A DNA stretch of 64,000 bases, taken from the NCBI GenBank assembly GCA_965263375.1, contig OZ253669.1:248001-312000 (forward strand), read 5' to 3'. The DNA is from JAJFFW01 sp965263375 (GTDB taxonomy: Bacteria; Pseudomonadota; Alphaproteobacteria; Caulobacterales; Parvularculaceae). This document shows, piece after piece, positions 44,677 through 54,105 of this stretch. Position 1 is the stretch's first letter. Each line of letters begins with the position of its first letter. The notes under the pieces are model-generated. The model did no database searches. It was given only the letters and a program-made list of their open reading frames with translations, and had not been told where the DNA came from. Position numbers and translations under genes: made by a program.

Positions 44677-45462
44677 TTATTCGGCCAAAACCGGCGCTTG
44701 TTGTTTCCGGAGCCGAAGTGCAGCTAAAAGCTGGCGTGGAAGAACCACTGCACATTTCAGATAACGAGGCGCTAAACGGACGGGGTCTGAACAAAGGCGC
44801 CAAGCCCATTCCATTGCTAGCTGTCTAATCCATTTTGGCGCCCGTGTCTGGGTTTTTGCGATGAAATCAAGACCGGCCCCGACGGAGACAAACCCAACGC
44901 CAGGGGCAAAAAAACGCCCGCGCGCTGCAAATAGTTCTTGTTTTGGCGCTCCTAAAGCGAGGAAGCACAGTCCCGCCCCAGATTCTTTGAGCGCTTCATA
45001 AATTTGATCCGCTTCGGAGCTATGGATATCGAAGGGATAAGATGGAGAGATCTTCAATACGATTTCAAGAGATGGAAAATCCTGAACTAGGCCCGCCGCC
45101 GCTTTATCAAGTGACGCTTGTGTCCCGCCAACCAGCGCCACTTTAACTTTTGTTTGCTCGGCGATTCTAGAGAGCGGCTTAATCAGGTCTGCGCCAGTAA
45201 TTCTGTCCACTGGGCGGCCCGCTATTCGTGAAAGCCAAACAATTGGGTTTCCATCAGCGACAACAATGTCATGCGTTGAATAGGCTCGCCGATAAGCGTC
45301 GCTGTCATTCAACTTTGTTACATGGTCTAGATTAAGTGTGGCGAGCGCGAACCCGTCATGATCACAAAGTTTCTGGCTAAGAAGCGCCAACAGCCTTGTG
45401 TGGTTCGTCACATTAATAGCAATATTGGTGCTGCCAAAACTGAAGATCAAGCCTTCCCCCAT
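44677..45462 (-). CDS. WecB/TagA/CpsF family glycosyltransferase (GT26)
   Basis: 261 residues. The family motifs are ATLNLDHVTKLN, VVADGNPIVWLSRIAGRPV, RITGADLIKPL, VALVGGTQASLDKAA and CFLALGAPKQELFAARG, followed by GVGAGLDFIAKT-like and APKWIRQLAMEWAWRLCSDP. These enzymes add N-acetylmannosamine-type or related sugars to lipid-linked intermediates. It is the last gene of the export operon, about 90 bases after the BY-kinase gene. Confidence 0.93.
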   Translation of the reverse strand: MGEGLIFSFGSTNIAINVTNHTRLLALLSQKLCDHDGFALATLNLDHVTKLNDSDAYRRAYSTHDIVVADGNPIVWLSRIAGRPVDRITGADLIKPLSRIAEQTKVKVALVGGTQASLDKAAAGLVQDFPSLEIVLKISPSYPFDIHSSEADQIYEALKESGAGLCFLALGAPKQELFAARGRFFAPGVGFVSVGAGLDFIAKTQTRAPKWIRQLAMEWAWRLCSDPVRLAPRYLKCAVVLPRQLLAALRLRKQQAPVLAE

Positions 45463-45549
45463 TTGGAAAGTAAACGGATGTATATAGTGACCGAAATCGC
45501 AGAATAATTGAAGTCATTCAGACAGTAATAAATTTGTGAAGTACATTAT

Positions 45550-46371
45550 CTAATAGTAATAATCTACTCTTTTCGCATCGGACATATTTAGGACTATTCC
45601 CAACAGATTATGATCTTCTAACAGCCGCCGACTTTCCTTGATCTCAGAGGCGGTTGTCTTTCCTGAAGCTGTCACCAAAAGTACGCAATCAACAATAGGC
45701 AACAAAGCCGTTGCGTCATCAATCGTTAAAATTGGTGGTAGATCAAAAATCACCGTACGTTCCTGATATCGATCACGAAGTTCGGAAACTAAACTGGCAA
45801 TCTTCTCTGAGGCTAATACCTCCGCCGCATTTGCTACAGATTTTATATTTGGCAAAACCACTAAGCGCGGTGCGCCAGGGTTGATCAGCACAGCTTCAAG
45901 TTTTTGATCATCTTCCAAATAATCAACCAGTGATGGACCTGCTGGAAGACCTAAATATTTTGCAACACAGGGGCGCCGTAAGTCGAAATCTGCAAGCAAG
46001 GCCGTTGAACCAGTTTTATGAGATATGGAGAATGCAAGGTTTATCGCGGTTACAGTTTTGCCACATGCGGGCGTGGGTGAGGTTATGGCGATAGTTTTCC
46101 ACCCATTGCGTTCCATTTCTTGTAAGACGCGTGTGCGCAACATATCGTAATGCGCGCTGCGCATATCGGATTTTGTATGAGCGACTATTCGATTTTCTTC
46201 TAGAATTTGCTCGCTTATCTGAACGACTTTTGTTTGTGTGTAAACGATATTATCTAAATTGTGGGTGGCGATGGTGCGACGTGGCAAGGTTGCGGTAGTC
46301 AGAGTACGTGGCTGATCGCTTGACAAGCGTAGGCCGCGCGCCTTCTCAAGGGCTTGCTTTATTTTTTCCAT
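45550..46371 (-). CDS. CpsD/CapB-type (BY-kinase-like) ATPase with a deviant Walker A motif
   Basis: 273 residues. The P-loop region is SPTPACGKT (residues 98-106; Lys105), where most BY-kinases have a Gly-containing PGEGKS-type loop. Walker A' is ALLADFDLRRP (124-134), and Walker B is VIFDLPP (208-214). The chain ends in three tyrosines (271-273), the likely autophosphorylation cluster. In polysaccharide systems such kinases act with the Wzz protein to control chain length and export. It begins 14 bases after the Wzz gene, with a GGAG-containing site, and is separate from it as in other proteobacterial exosortase-linked loci. Confidence 0.88.
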   Translation of the reverse strand: MEKIKQALEKARGLRLSSDQPRTLTTATLPRRTIATHNLDNIVYTQTKVVQISEQILEENRIVAHTKSDMRSAHYDMLRTRVLQEMERNGWKTIAITSPTPACGKTVTAINLAFSISHKTGSTALLADFDLRRPCVAKYLGLPAGPSLVDYLEDDQKLEAVLINPGAPRLVVLPNIKSVANAAEVLASEKIASLVSELRDRYQERTVIFDLPPILTIDDATALLPIVDCVLLVTASGKTTASEIKESRRLLEDHNLLGIVLNMSDAKRVDYYY

Positions 46372-46385
46372 TTACAATCCGCTCC

Positions 46386-48095
46386 CTAGCCTAACCGCGC
46401 CATAATTTTCAAAAGGAAAATATCGATGGGCATAAATAAAAAGTGAACTACCGCCAAAGCTATTAAGAAGAGGGCAGGCACTGCAACGCCCGCTGCCATC
46501 AAGCGCTGCCGATTACGGTGTGTTTCGCTGGTTGTGCTAATATGTGGGATAATGGCAAGCGGGGGCTGGCCAGTAATTTGGGTAATAACTGACGGACTTG
46601 TAATGCCGCCAAAGAATACCTCCATGAACAGGACTAAGCTTGCTCCTGCGCCGCAAGCGAGGACGAAGACAATCAGCAATAAAATCTGTCGATTTGGTTT
46701 AGATGGACTTTCCGCAAGAACAGGCGGCTCAAGCAAGGTGAAGCGTTCTGCTTTTTTGCCTTCTTCCAAATTTTGGGCAAGTTGGGCTTGTAGTTGTTTA
46801 GCCTTGATTTCTTCGTATTTCTCTAACGAGTTGTCATAGTCACGGCTTAACGCTGTCAGCCCGCGTTCGACCTGCGGCGTTTGCACAACGCGATTTTGTA
46901 AATCTTCTATTTTTTCAATAAGATTGTTACGGAGTTTTTTGAGAACAGAAAGCCTTGCATTCGCTGCTGCTATCTGTCCTTCCAACCGAGCTGTCGCAAT
47001 ATCGATATCATTGCTCGCTGAGCCATCGCCTTTCGGCGCCGTCGCGAGGTCTTGTTTCAATTTTGCTACGCGGGCAGCGGCGCTTTGGACATCAGGATGA
47101 CTTGTCTCATAGCTCTTTTGAAGATCAGCGAGTTGGCGAGTAGCCTTTGCCAGCTGTTCTTCTATTACAGTTCTTGATGGACCAAGCCCTGTGCTTTGCT
47201 CTAGTGCTGAAATACGTTGGCGCAGTGACTGAACATCAGGATGTTCATCTGAATAGCGCGCTTCGTAGTTAAGAAGTTGTAGTCGTAAAGCGGCAAGTTG
47301 TTGAGACGGACTTTGCGGCCCGCTTGCTGACGTTGCAGCTGAAAGGCCGGTTTTTGCCGCAGCAAGCTCTATTTTTAAAAACCGTAACTCTTCTTCAAGC
47401 GCTTTGCGATCGCTATCTACACGCTGCAAATCTTGTTCAGACCGTTGCAGCATATTAAGATGTAAATCTAGGTGCTCAGGCAAGGCATTGTTGTTTTCTT
47501 GCTTAAAGGCCGCGATTTGGCTCTCAAGCACTTCAAGCTGTTTTTGAAGTTTTCCTGCTTCGGTCTCTAAAAAATCTGTGGTCTCCGCGGCGCGAGCTGT
47601 ACGGGTGCGAACGTTTTCATCGAGGAACAACGTCAAAAGCTCATTCGCGACTCGCAGCGCTTGTTCAGCACTGCGATCTTCATACGAAACGTTAAATGCA
47701 ATTGTCGCTTTGCCGCGTCGGGCGCCAGTTTCAATTAGGTCAATGCTTATACGTGAACGTATAGCGTCCACTTGAGCGGATTGTGATATTGAACGATCCT
47801 GTGTGTCGAAAAGTTTAAACTTTCGGATAATCTGGGATAAATTTTCACGAGTCATTACTCGCTGCCGGATTATTTGAATACGTTCATTGGCGAGTCCGGT
47901 TACCGTTGAACGAATGAACTCGTCAGGAATTTGTTGAGATTCAACAAGGATTTTTCCGCTTGAGGAATAAATAGGCGGTAAGATGAATACAATTGCGCTG
48001 CCGATGATAGTAATCGCTAAAAACGGCAGGACAAAATGCCAAAACCGCCGTTTTAGGATTGCAAGATAATCACGGAGAGAGAGTTCGTATTCCAT
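46386..48095 (-). CDS. Wzz/GumC-type polysaccharide chain-length/co-polymerase protein
   Basis: 569 residues. The N-terminal Wzz domain (YLAILKRRFWHFVLPFLAIT, one membrane helix near residues 20-38) is followed by PPIYSSSGKILVESQ. A long periplasmic coiled-coil region runs over residues ~160-430, with the repeated signature YSDEHPDVQSLRQRISALE and YETSHPDVQSAAARVAKL. The C-terminal membrane helix is near 475-495, and a second hydrophobic segment lies near 540-560. It resembles the PEP-CTERM/exosortase-locus chain-length determinant. It is followed directly by the kinase gene. Confidence 0.92.
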   Translation of the reverse strand: MEYELSLRDYLAILKRRFWHFVLPFLAITIIGSAIVFILPPIYSSSGKILVESQQIPDEFIRSTVTGLANERIQIIRQRVMTRENLSQIIRKFKLFDTQDRSISQSAQVDAIRSRISIDLIETGARRGKATIAFNVSYEDRSAEQALRVANELLTLFLDENVRTRTARAAETTDFLETEAGKLQKQLEVLESQIAAFKQENNNALPEHLDLHLNMLQRSEQDLQRVDSDRKALEEELRFLKIELAAAKTGLSAATSASGPQSPSQQLAALRLQLLNYEARYSDEHPDVQSLRQRISALEQSTGLGPSRTVIEEQLAKATRQLADLQKSYETSHPDVQSAAARVAKLKQDLATAPKGDGSASNDIDIATARLEGQIAAANARLSVLKKLRNNLIEKIEDLQNRVVQTPQVERGLTALSRDYDNSLEKYEEIKAKQLQAQLAQNLEEGKKAERFTLLEPPVLAESPSKPNRQILLLIVFVLACGAGASLVLFMEVFFGGITSPSVITQITGQPPLAIIPHISTTSETHRNRQRLMAAGVAVPALFLIALAVVHFLFMPIDIFLLKIMARLG

Positions 48096-48104
48096 TCTTA
48101 AAGC

Positions 48105-49256
48105 CTAATCGTCCAAACTGTTGCGCGGAAAGCGGTAATCAAGGCGAAATAGGACCGAATTTGAGTTAGCAGTGTTATTATCACTAGCTAATTCTTGTCG
48201 TCGCCATCGGTATGAAACGCGCGTTTCTAATTTTTCCGTCAAAGCCCAACGCAGATATGGTGATGCGTAAATCTGTTCATCCGATCGGTCGCTGCCAAAA
48301 TTTTCGCTTTTTCGATATCCGCCCTCAACCCCCAATCCAAAACGAGAGGTCGCATTATATGCAAGGCGGGCTTTAACTTGATTTTCTTCCCGCAATGCGC
48401 CAGTGCCGCTTGGCGAAAAATCGCGGGCGGCTGAAACGTTAAACTGGACAGCGCTGTTGTCATAAGTGATGCCAACCTCACCGGTCCAATCAGTTTCTTC
48501 AGCAAGGTTATTATCAATATAAATGGCGCCAGCTTTTGCATTGAAGGTTAAATGCTCCAGCACGCGAAACTCACTGCTGGCAACGGAAAAAGCTGTTTGT
48601 GTATCTGGTATGTCTGCACTTTTAGGCTCAATTTTTCTCGCGCCAACTGTTACTATAACCTTTAATTTCTTTGAAAAGTCTTGCGATAGACTGGCTTGAG
48701 CGTCGTAGCTGAGAAAGTCATTTAGTTCGTCTTCGGAAAAGGTTGATCGTTGCACCCCAGCTTGCAGAGCTGCGTGTCGATGGTTCGATAAGCGCCGCGT
48801 CCAGGAGAAATATCCGGACAAATCTGTGCGCCGCCCATCTACTGCGTTTACGCCAGTGTCCTCGAATTGGCTATCAAATTGTGACCGCTGCGAGAAATCG
48901 GCTTTCGCGTTTACCACTGAAAGCGGGAAGCGATATTCTGCAGATAAATAAGAGCGATAGTCTACTCGGTCATCTTCGACGTCGTCGTTGAAAGACTGAA
49001 CAATATCTGCCGTTCCTGATATGTCGACCTTATAACGGCTGCTAGCAAAGCGATTGGAGAGGCCAGGCGAAATTATTTGCTTTGTAACAGGCGCTTTTGT
49101 GTTAGAGCGGAGTGTGCGGTTATCAGTGTAGTCCGTCTTCGAACTGAGTGTGACGAGATACGTGTAGTCCGTTGCGTAAGCTTGGCTTGTTCCCATGCTT
49201 AAGGCGGCAAGCAATGGTGAGGCGACATATAGAGAGGGTAATAATTTTGACTTCAT
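48105..49256 (-). CDS. Outer-membrane beta-barrel protein of the exopolysaccharide locus
   Basis: 383 residues from the ATG at 49256, preceded by GGGGGGGA; the longer frame overlaps the upstream gene. It has an N-terminal signal peptide (SLYVASPLLAALSMG to YATD). Alternating aromatic/polar strands make up the rest (for example YRSYLSAEYRFPLSVVNAKADF) and it ends with a short C-terminal strand VLFRLDYRFPRN. It fits the family of outer-membrane proteins found in exosortase-linked polysaccharide loci. It probably forms the outer-membrane channel that the small export protein lacks. Confidence 0.82.
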   Translation of the reverse strand: MKSKLLPSLYVASPLLAALSMGTSQAYATDYTYLVTLSSKTDYTDNRTLRSNTKAPVTKQIISPGLSNRFASSRYKVDISGTADIVQSFNDDVEDDRVDYRSYLSAEYRFPLSVVNAKADFSQRSQFDSQFEDTGVNAVDGRRTDLSGYFSWTRRLSNHRHAALQAGVQRSTFSEDELNDFLSYDAQASLSQDFSKKLKVIVTVGARKIEPKSADIPDTQTAFSVASSEFRVLEHLTFNAKAGAIYIDNNLAEETDWTGEVGITYDNSAVQFNVSAARDFSPSGTGALREENQVKARLAYNATSRFGLGVEGGYRKSENFGSDRSDEQIYASPYLRWALTEKLETRVSYRWRRQELASDNNTANSNSVLFRLDYRFPRNSLDD

Positions 49257-49284
49257 TTGTTCCCCCCCTGCCAGCATTCTACTG

Positions 49285-49842
49285 TCAAGGTACAATTACG
49301 AGATCGCCCGCTTTGAGTGTGTAGTCTGTTTGATCAGTATCGCCATTTAAAAGCTTGGAGAGATTGACCCGTATGCGTTCTGCGTCTGATCCGGTTCCGC
49401 GTACAATAACAATGCGCCCTTCTTTCGCGAATTCAGCTAAGCCGCCAGCCATTGAAATCAATTGAGGGACTGTCATATGCGCGCTTAATACATAGCTGCC
49501 AGGGCGCTGTACCTTGCCTAATAAAAAGGCGCGATTGCCATCGACAGCAGAAATCGCCACCGTCGCCTTAGGCGAACGCATGGTCTTTGCTAGCTCTGCT
49601 TCCAATAAAGCTTCTATTTCAGTGGAAGTTTTGCCAGCCACCATAACGCGTCCAGCCAGAGGGAAAGTGATGGCTCCGTCTGGCAGGACAACAAGTTGGC
49701 GATCCATACCGTCTTCACGCCATATGGATACATGCAGTTGATCACCGGGGTTTAACCGATAGGCGGTTTCGTCATCAGTTGCCTGCGCTATATGGGGTGT
49801 TACGAATAAAAAGGCGATGATCGTAGTAAGAACAAAACGCAC
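49285..49842 (-). CDS. Short Wza/GumB-like polysaccharide export protein
   Basis: 185 residues from the GTG at 49842, chosen because GGAGG lies 8 bases upstream. The signal peptide (RFVLTTIIAFLFVTPHIAQA) has no lipobox Cys. A Poly_export domain follows (YRLNPGDQLHVSIWREDGMD, LPDGAITFPLAGRVMVAGKT), then one SLBB domain (AFLLGKVQRPGSYVLS, TVPQLISMAGGLAEFA), ending at LKAGDLVIVP. It lacks the C-terminal outer-membrane helix of E. coli Wza. It is the first gene of the minus-strand export operon. Confidence 0.9.
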   Translation of the reverse strand: MRFVLTTIIAFLFVTPHIAQATDDETAYRLNPGDQLHVSIWREDGMDRQLVVLPDGAITFPLAGRVMVAGKTSTEIEALLEAELAKTMRSPKATVAISAVDGNRAFLLGKVQRPGSYVLSAHMTVPQLISMAGGLAEFAKEGRIVIVRGTGSDAERIRVNLSKLLNGDTDQTDYTLKAGDLVIVP

Positions 49843-50060
49843 TATTAATTCCTCCCCTCCTCCAGCGGGCCTATTATCGCGACCGCACAAAGAAGCTGAC
49901 CAATCTACAACCTATACTGAAGGCAAACTATATCCCGAAGCGGCTTGCGGCAAGCTGAAAGGAAACAGATAGCCATATCGCCGCATGCAGAATGTGTTGC
50001 ATAAATATTCGGTAGCTGGGTTTTCCGGTCAATATTCTAAGCGATCGCCGTTCAACAAAA

Positions 50061-50085
50061 ATTAGGGCGCTAATAGCGCCCTAAT
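50061..50085 (-). terminator. Terminator of the first VPxPA-CTERM gene
   Basis: A perfect 10-bp stem ATTAGGGCGC/GCGCCCTAAT with a 5-base loop, followed on the minus strand by TTTTTGTTG. It separates the VPxPA protein gene from the export operon downstream of it. Confidence 0.85.
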
Positions 50086-50110
50086 TGTCGTATAAATCTC
50101 GACTGAGTAA

Positions 50111-50644
50111 TTAGGCAGTTACTGCAGTTGCGCCGTTTTTGCGGGTGCGCATGCGGCGGAAAAGGCCTGCTCCAAGTAGCGCGGAACCGAAAAGCACGCC
50201 AGCGGCAGGAACGGGGATAGCAGAAACTGAGACCGAGAGTGCTCCCCCATTGCTGAGAAAGTTACCTGCAATTCTGATTGTGTTTCCTGCATTCAGCTCA
50301 AGCGCGTTGAATAAGACTTGCGGAGCTGTGAATGAGGTCACGTTTGTTCCTAACCCATCAGCGCTAAAGTCAAGCGTTAGGTCAGAAGCGCCAAAATCGC
50401 CAAGACCATTTGGGTCGATCACGTTGATAACAACACGATTTGCTGTAACGCTAGGGTCCACTGTTACAGTGAAATCTTCAGAAAAAGCACCGCCTGTGAA
50501 TTGAAAGAGTAGGCCTGTTTCTGTGTCCCCATGAGAAAGAGCGCCATCTCCTAGGACAGTTGTCGCCGCTTGGGCGCCGGTTGTCATTGCGAATGCAGTA
50601 GCTGCGATAGCAAAAAACTTAGAAATGGACTTAACCCCCACCAT
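50111..50644 (-). CDS. Secreted VPxPA-CTERM protein 1 (candidate exosortase substrate)
   Basis: 177 residues. A cleavable signal peptide (FFAIAATAFAMTTGAQAA) precedes a beta-rich domain of about 115 residues with Asp/Asn-rich turns. The C-terminus has IPVPAAGVLFG, a hydrophobic helix, and a basic tail RRMRTRK. This three-part tail matches the VPLPA/PEP-CTERM sorting signal recognised by exosortases. AAGGAAG precedes the ATG. A dedicated terminator follows, so it is probably a single-gene unit. Function beyond surface sorting is unknown. Confidence 0.88.
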   Translation of the reverse strand: MVGVKSISKFFAIAATAFAMTTGAQAATTVLGDGALSHGDTETGLLFQFTGGAFSEDFTVTVDPSVTANRVVINVIDPNGLGDFGASDLTLDFSADGLGTNVTSFTAPQVLFNALELNAGNTIRIAGNFLSNGGALSVSVSAIPVPAAGVLFGSALLGAGLFRRMRTRKNGATAVTA

Positions 50645-51084
50645 GATACTTCCTTTACTGTGCTTGCCGCTTAACCGGCCTTCTGAACGAAGAATGAATC
50701 AACTAATTACGTTCCATGTAATAAGCTATCTTGCTCAATCTCTCAAGTGACAACGTGAAAATAGAATCAACTTTGTCAAGGGCATAAGGCTAAGATTTTA
50801 CTGGGCTTTCCACTATATGGGGAATTATTAAGTGAATTTTCTTGCCAATAATTCATTGTGGGAGCCCGCCAAAAATTGGTTGTTGTTTTTGTGCATCAGA
50901 TTCTCCACCGTCTATTTCGCCTAGCTTCGCTATGAGGGCTGAGGGTAGGGCATACAGCTATAACGCGAAAAATAGGCCCGCATTCCCGCGATCACGTCAG
51001 AATTTGCATTGTTCTTGAATTAAACTTATCGATCTGACTGAAGCGTCTCTATTTTGTACAGTTTTTCCGGCCCAAAGGTGTTCC
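50645..51084. promoter_or_regulatory. Intergenic region between the two divergent VPxPA-CTERM genes
   Basis: About 440 bases with no gene. It must hold both divergent promoters. GAATCAACT occurs twice (near 50696 and 50766) upstream of the first gene, which may be a protein-binding repeat. I found no convincing sigma-54 or sigma-70 box. Confidence 0.4.
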
Positions 51085-51759
51085 ATGCGTTTAATTGTTA
51101 CCGCCACTATCATAATTTGTTGGGCTGTTAGCACTGTTGCTGAGGCTGCAACAAAAACGGTCACTTTCGACTTTGCGCAACTAGGTCTTTCAAGCCGGTC
51201 GACTTATACCGCCCTCGATACAACCGGAACAGAAAGTGTTTTGGTTCGTTCTGTGCTTGATTTTGGCGGTGGCGGTTACAATCCTTTTGTTGGTGGAGAC
51301 GTTACATTTCGGCGTGGCGGTCTTGGCGTCGATAATTCTGGCGTATTCGTTTTTAATGTGGACAATAACCCGGTCCACATCGATGGTCGGGGGCTCAATG
51401 ATGGCCTTTTGTTCTCATTCGACGCGCCGGTTTCAGTATTAAGCGCATCATTTGGTGCTGTGGATGCCAATGATGAATTTAATCTCTATGCAGATTTCTC
51501 AGGAGATGGCCGAGGGCTAGTCCGGCGCGCTTCCAACCGTGACATACCCTCCAGCACAACCGCGTTCTTCAACAATCTTACCAATGTTGAGGAAGTTGCA
51601 ATCGCGGCTTTTGACAATAACGACAATTTCCTAGTGCGCGCATTAACGGTTGAGTTTCCAGTGTCGACTGTTCCGATTCCAGCCTCTGGACTGTTATTTC
51701 TTTCTGCTATCGCTGGCGGGGCGCTATTGAGACGCCGAAGAGCGGCTTCTTTGGGTTAA
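51085..51759 (+). CDS. Secreted VPxPA-CTERM protein 2 (candidate exosortase substrate)
   Basis: 224 residues. The signal peptide (LIVTATIIICWAVSTVAEAA) leads into a beta-sandwich-like domain with GRGLNDGLLFSFDAPVSVLS and FGAVDANDEFNLYADFSGDG, typical of many PEP-CTERM proteins. The C-terminus has VPIPASGLLFL, a hydrophobic helix and RRRRAASLG. AAGGTG precedes the ATG. It is unrelated in its middle part to the first VPxPA protein, so the pair shares only the sorting signal. Confidence 0.87.
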   Translation: MRLIVTATIIICWAVSTVAEAATKTVTFDFAQLGLSSRSTYTALDTTGTESVLVRSVLDFGGGGYNPFVGGDVTFRRGGLGVDNSGVFVFNVDNNPVHIDGRGLNDGLLFSFDAPVSVLSASFGAVDANDEFNLYADFSGDGRGLVRRASNRDIPSSTTAFFNNLTNVEEVAIAAFDNNDNFLVRALTVEFPVSTVPIPASGLLFLSAIAGGALLRRRRAASLG

Positions 51760-51877
51760 TGCATCCTATTTCGGAACGCCAACTAAGTTTAAATTAGCCA
51801 CGCGCTGCTTTTGCGCGGCGAATAAATATCAATGACTAATAAGGCAGGGTTCATCCATGGCGTAATGGCGGCAAACT

Positions 51878-52774
51878 TTACTCTGTTGACCATTTAAATT
51901 CAGCCTCTAGCGACACTTCCTTGAAATTATTGCAATTTAACTCAAGCCCAAACCAGGCCCCGAACGCCTCCAAGTCTGGATTGATTTTTTCCTGCAGCGA
52001 TTGTGTCTGAGAGGGCGATAATTGTGGTCGATCAGACATCCGCCATCTAGATTTTATTTTATCTCTAATCGCCTCCGGAAGGATCAAGCGCCTTAAAGCA
52101 GTTAACAAATGCGATTGCTGAACAAACTTGACCACGCTGGTTTGGCGTAAGCGTTCGTTTGAGGCGTTCATATTCGCGGCTTCATCTTGCCACTCTAATG
52201 CTTCTTGTCCGCCTAGAAAGGAGCCAACCTTATCAAGTATTTTTTGCGGATTTTTGGACAGTTGTTCATGGGACAAAACAAGAATTCGATGTTTGCCAAA
52301 TGTTTCAACATATGGGGATAGTTGAGTATGATAAAGGCTGTAGCTGATCAGTTCGGAATGATTCTCTAGCGCCTGATCAAGGTCAAACGAAATCTCATTC
52401 ATGGTCCAGCCATGGATATAGTGTGAAATCAGCCTGTCGATTGGATGGCGGACGATATAAATAAACTTCGTGTCCGACGGCAAATTATCAGCCATCCGTG
52501 AAAGCGTATTTGGGTAGGTGGGTAATTTAGTATAATGAGTGCTTGCTTCGCCTGTAATTTGATTATTTGAAGCGGAGGAGAAAAGCTCAACATACCATTG
52601 TAACCCCTTCTCCCAGTGTTCATTATCGCTGAAAAAATTGGGCTCCTTGGGGGAGGACATGAAAAAGCTTGGCTGACGGGCGAGTTGTGCATAAAGCGTG
52701 CTGGTTGCGCTTTTCATTGCGCCGATAATAATGAAATGTGGGTGCTCCAAAGGGGACTTGTACACTTTTGTCAC
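51878..52774 (-). CDS. Sulfotransferase 1 (NDST-like)
   Basis: 298 residues, starting at a GTG with AGAGAG upstream. The 5'-phosphosulfate-binding loop is GAMKSATSTL (18-27). KEPNFFSD and the 3'-phosphate-binding stretch FIYIVRHPIDRLISHY (104-119; Arg109 and Ser117 visible) are intact. This resembles heparan-sulfate-type sulfotransferases that modify sugars. It would transfer sulfate from PAPS to a carbohydrate hydroxyl or amine. It stands apart between the second VPxPA gene and the acyltransferase gene. Confidence 0.92.
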   Translation of the reverse strand: MTKVYKSPLEHPHFIIIGAMKSATSTLYAQLARQPSFFMSSPKEPNFFSDNEHWEKGLQWYVELFSSASNNQITGEASTHYTKLPTYPNTLSRMADNLPSDTKFIYIVRHPIDRLISHYIHGWTMNEISFDLDQALENHSELISYSLYHTQLSPYVETFGKHRILVLSHEQLSKNPQKILDKVGSFLGGQEALEWQDEAANMNASNERLRQTSVVKFVQQSHLLTALRRLILPEAIRDKIKSRWRMSDRPQLSPSQTQSLQEKINPDLEAFGAWFGLELNCNNFKEVSLEAEFKWSTE

Positions 52775-53080
52775 AGCTCTCTTGTTTCTCGGCTTCTATT
52801 TATTCGCATTCGATCATTCTCATAAACATCATAGATTATCAGTCCCTTCATTGGGGCGACTGATCTAACCGAAGGATGCTTGCGAAGCAATGTTCATGTG
52901 TATTCAGTGCGTATGCGTTAGGATTACTCTCGAATTATTTAAGAAGTAACTGAAAGACGTTTGTGGCGCTAGGGTTAATAGCGCGCTAGATATGACGCAT
53001 ATCCGTGCAACTTGCATCGCGCTAACTTCTGGTTCTGATGGTTGATGCAGTCGGTGGGGCAGAGCCGGTCGGTAATCGAT

Positions 53081-54085
53081 ATGATGTATGATGGAAATGT
53101 TACAATCAGTGCAAATCCTCGCGCAGAAAATTTGAAATTTCTGGATATAGCAAAAGGAATCGGCATATTCCTCGTCGTTTATGGACATGTCGTTAGAGGA
53201 TTGGCGCCGGCTGGTGTTATTGACCTTGCAGGGGCGTATGGCGCACTGGATGCGATCATTTACAGCTTTCATATGCCGCTTTTCTTTATGATCGGCGGAT
53301 ACCTTTCGGCGCACACAACCAATCGTCGTCCCCTTAAGGAGAGATTTTTGCGCCTCGTCTATTATGTGGGGTTCGCGTATCTTTTTTGGCGCACAGCTTT
53401 AGTAACGACAAAGTTTTTAGTGTTTCAGGTTGCGCCAGGCAGTATGAACACACCAGTTGAACTGATTGATATTATTACGATATACAAGACAGAGCTGCAT
53501 TTATGGTTCTTGGCGGCTTATTTCATTGCGGCAAGTGTGGTGATGGCTGTTCGGCGCCCTTACCAACTTTATTTGGTTATCATTGCAGCGTTCGTTTGGC
53601 GACTTTTTGAACTTCCTGGCAATGGGCAGTACATAAACAGTATTTTCTTTTTCGCTCTTGGTAGCGCCTTTTATATTGAAGGAAGGCTATTGTCGCATAG
53701 CGGGCCTTATTATGTGGCGTTTTTAGTAATTGGCTTTTCGGTTTTATCAGCCGTCTCGTTGAACTCAGCTTCCAATTACTTTCTTTTTATCACCATTGCG
53801 ATTTTGGGCTCATTAGCCACTCTTGGCATTTCGCAACAGCTCGCGAAACGTGAAAATCATTTAACAGAGTTTCTCTTATTACTGGGTAGGAATTCTTTTT
53901 GTATCTATATCTTGCATATTTTTGCAGAAGCGGTCCCGCGTTATTTCTTCATATCATTATTTGAGTACACAAACGCCGTTGTACATATATCAACCGGTTT
54001 GGCCTTCGGGATTGTCTTCCCTCTTATTGCTGCGCATGTCATCAATCGTTATTCTCTAAACAAATGGCTGTTTATAAAAGGATAG
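53081..54085 (+). CDS. Acyltransferase 3 family membrane O-acyltransferase
   Basis: About 334 residues if it starts at the ATG at 53081; start codons at 53042-53045 are also open and no ribosome-binding site decides. The family start is LKFLDIAKGIGIFLVVYGHV with the key His, then YSFHMPLFFMIGGYLSA. About ten membrane helices follow. These proteins usually O-acetylate surface sugars. The context suggests decoration of the locus polysaccharide. Confidence 0.88.
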   Translation: MMYDGNVTISANPRAENLKFLDIAKGIGIFLVVYGHVVRGLAPAGVIDLAGAYGALDAIIYSFHMPLFFMIGGYLSAHTTNRRPLKERFLRLVYYVGFAYLFWRTALVTTKFLVFQVAPGSMNTPVELIDIITIYKTELHLWFLAAYFIAASVVMAVRRPYQLYLVIIAAFVWRLFELPGNGQYINSIFFFALGSAFYIEGRLLSHSGPYYVAFLVIGFSVLSAVSLNSASNYFLFITIAILGSLATLGISQQLAKRENHLTEFLLLLGRNSFCIYILHIFAEAVPRYFFISLFEYTNAVVHISTGLAFGIVFPLIAAHVINRYSLNKWLFIKG

Positions 54086-54105
54086 CTAGCTTCTTGGTCA
54101 GAGAG

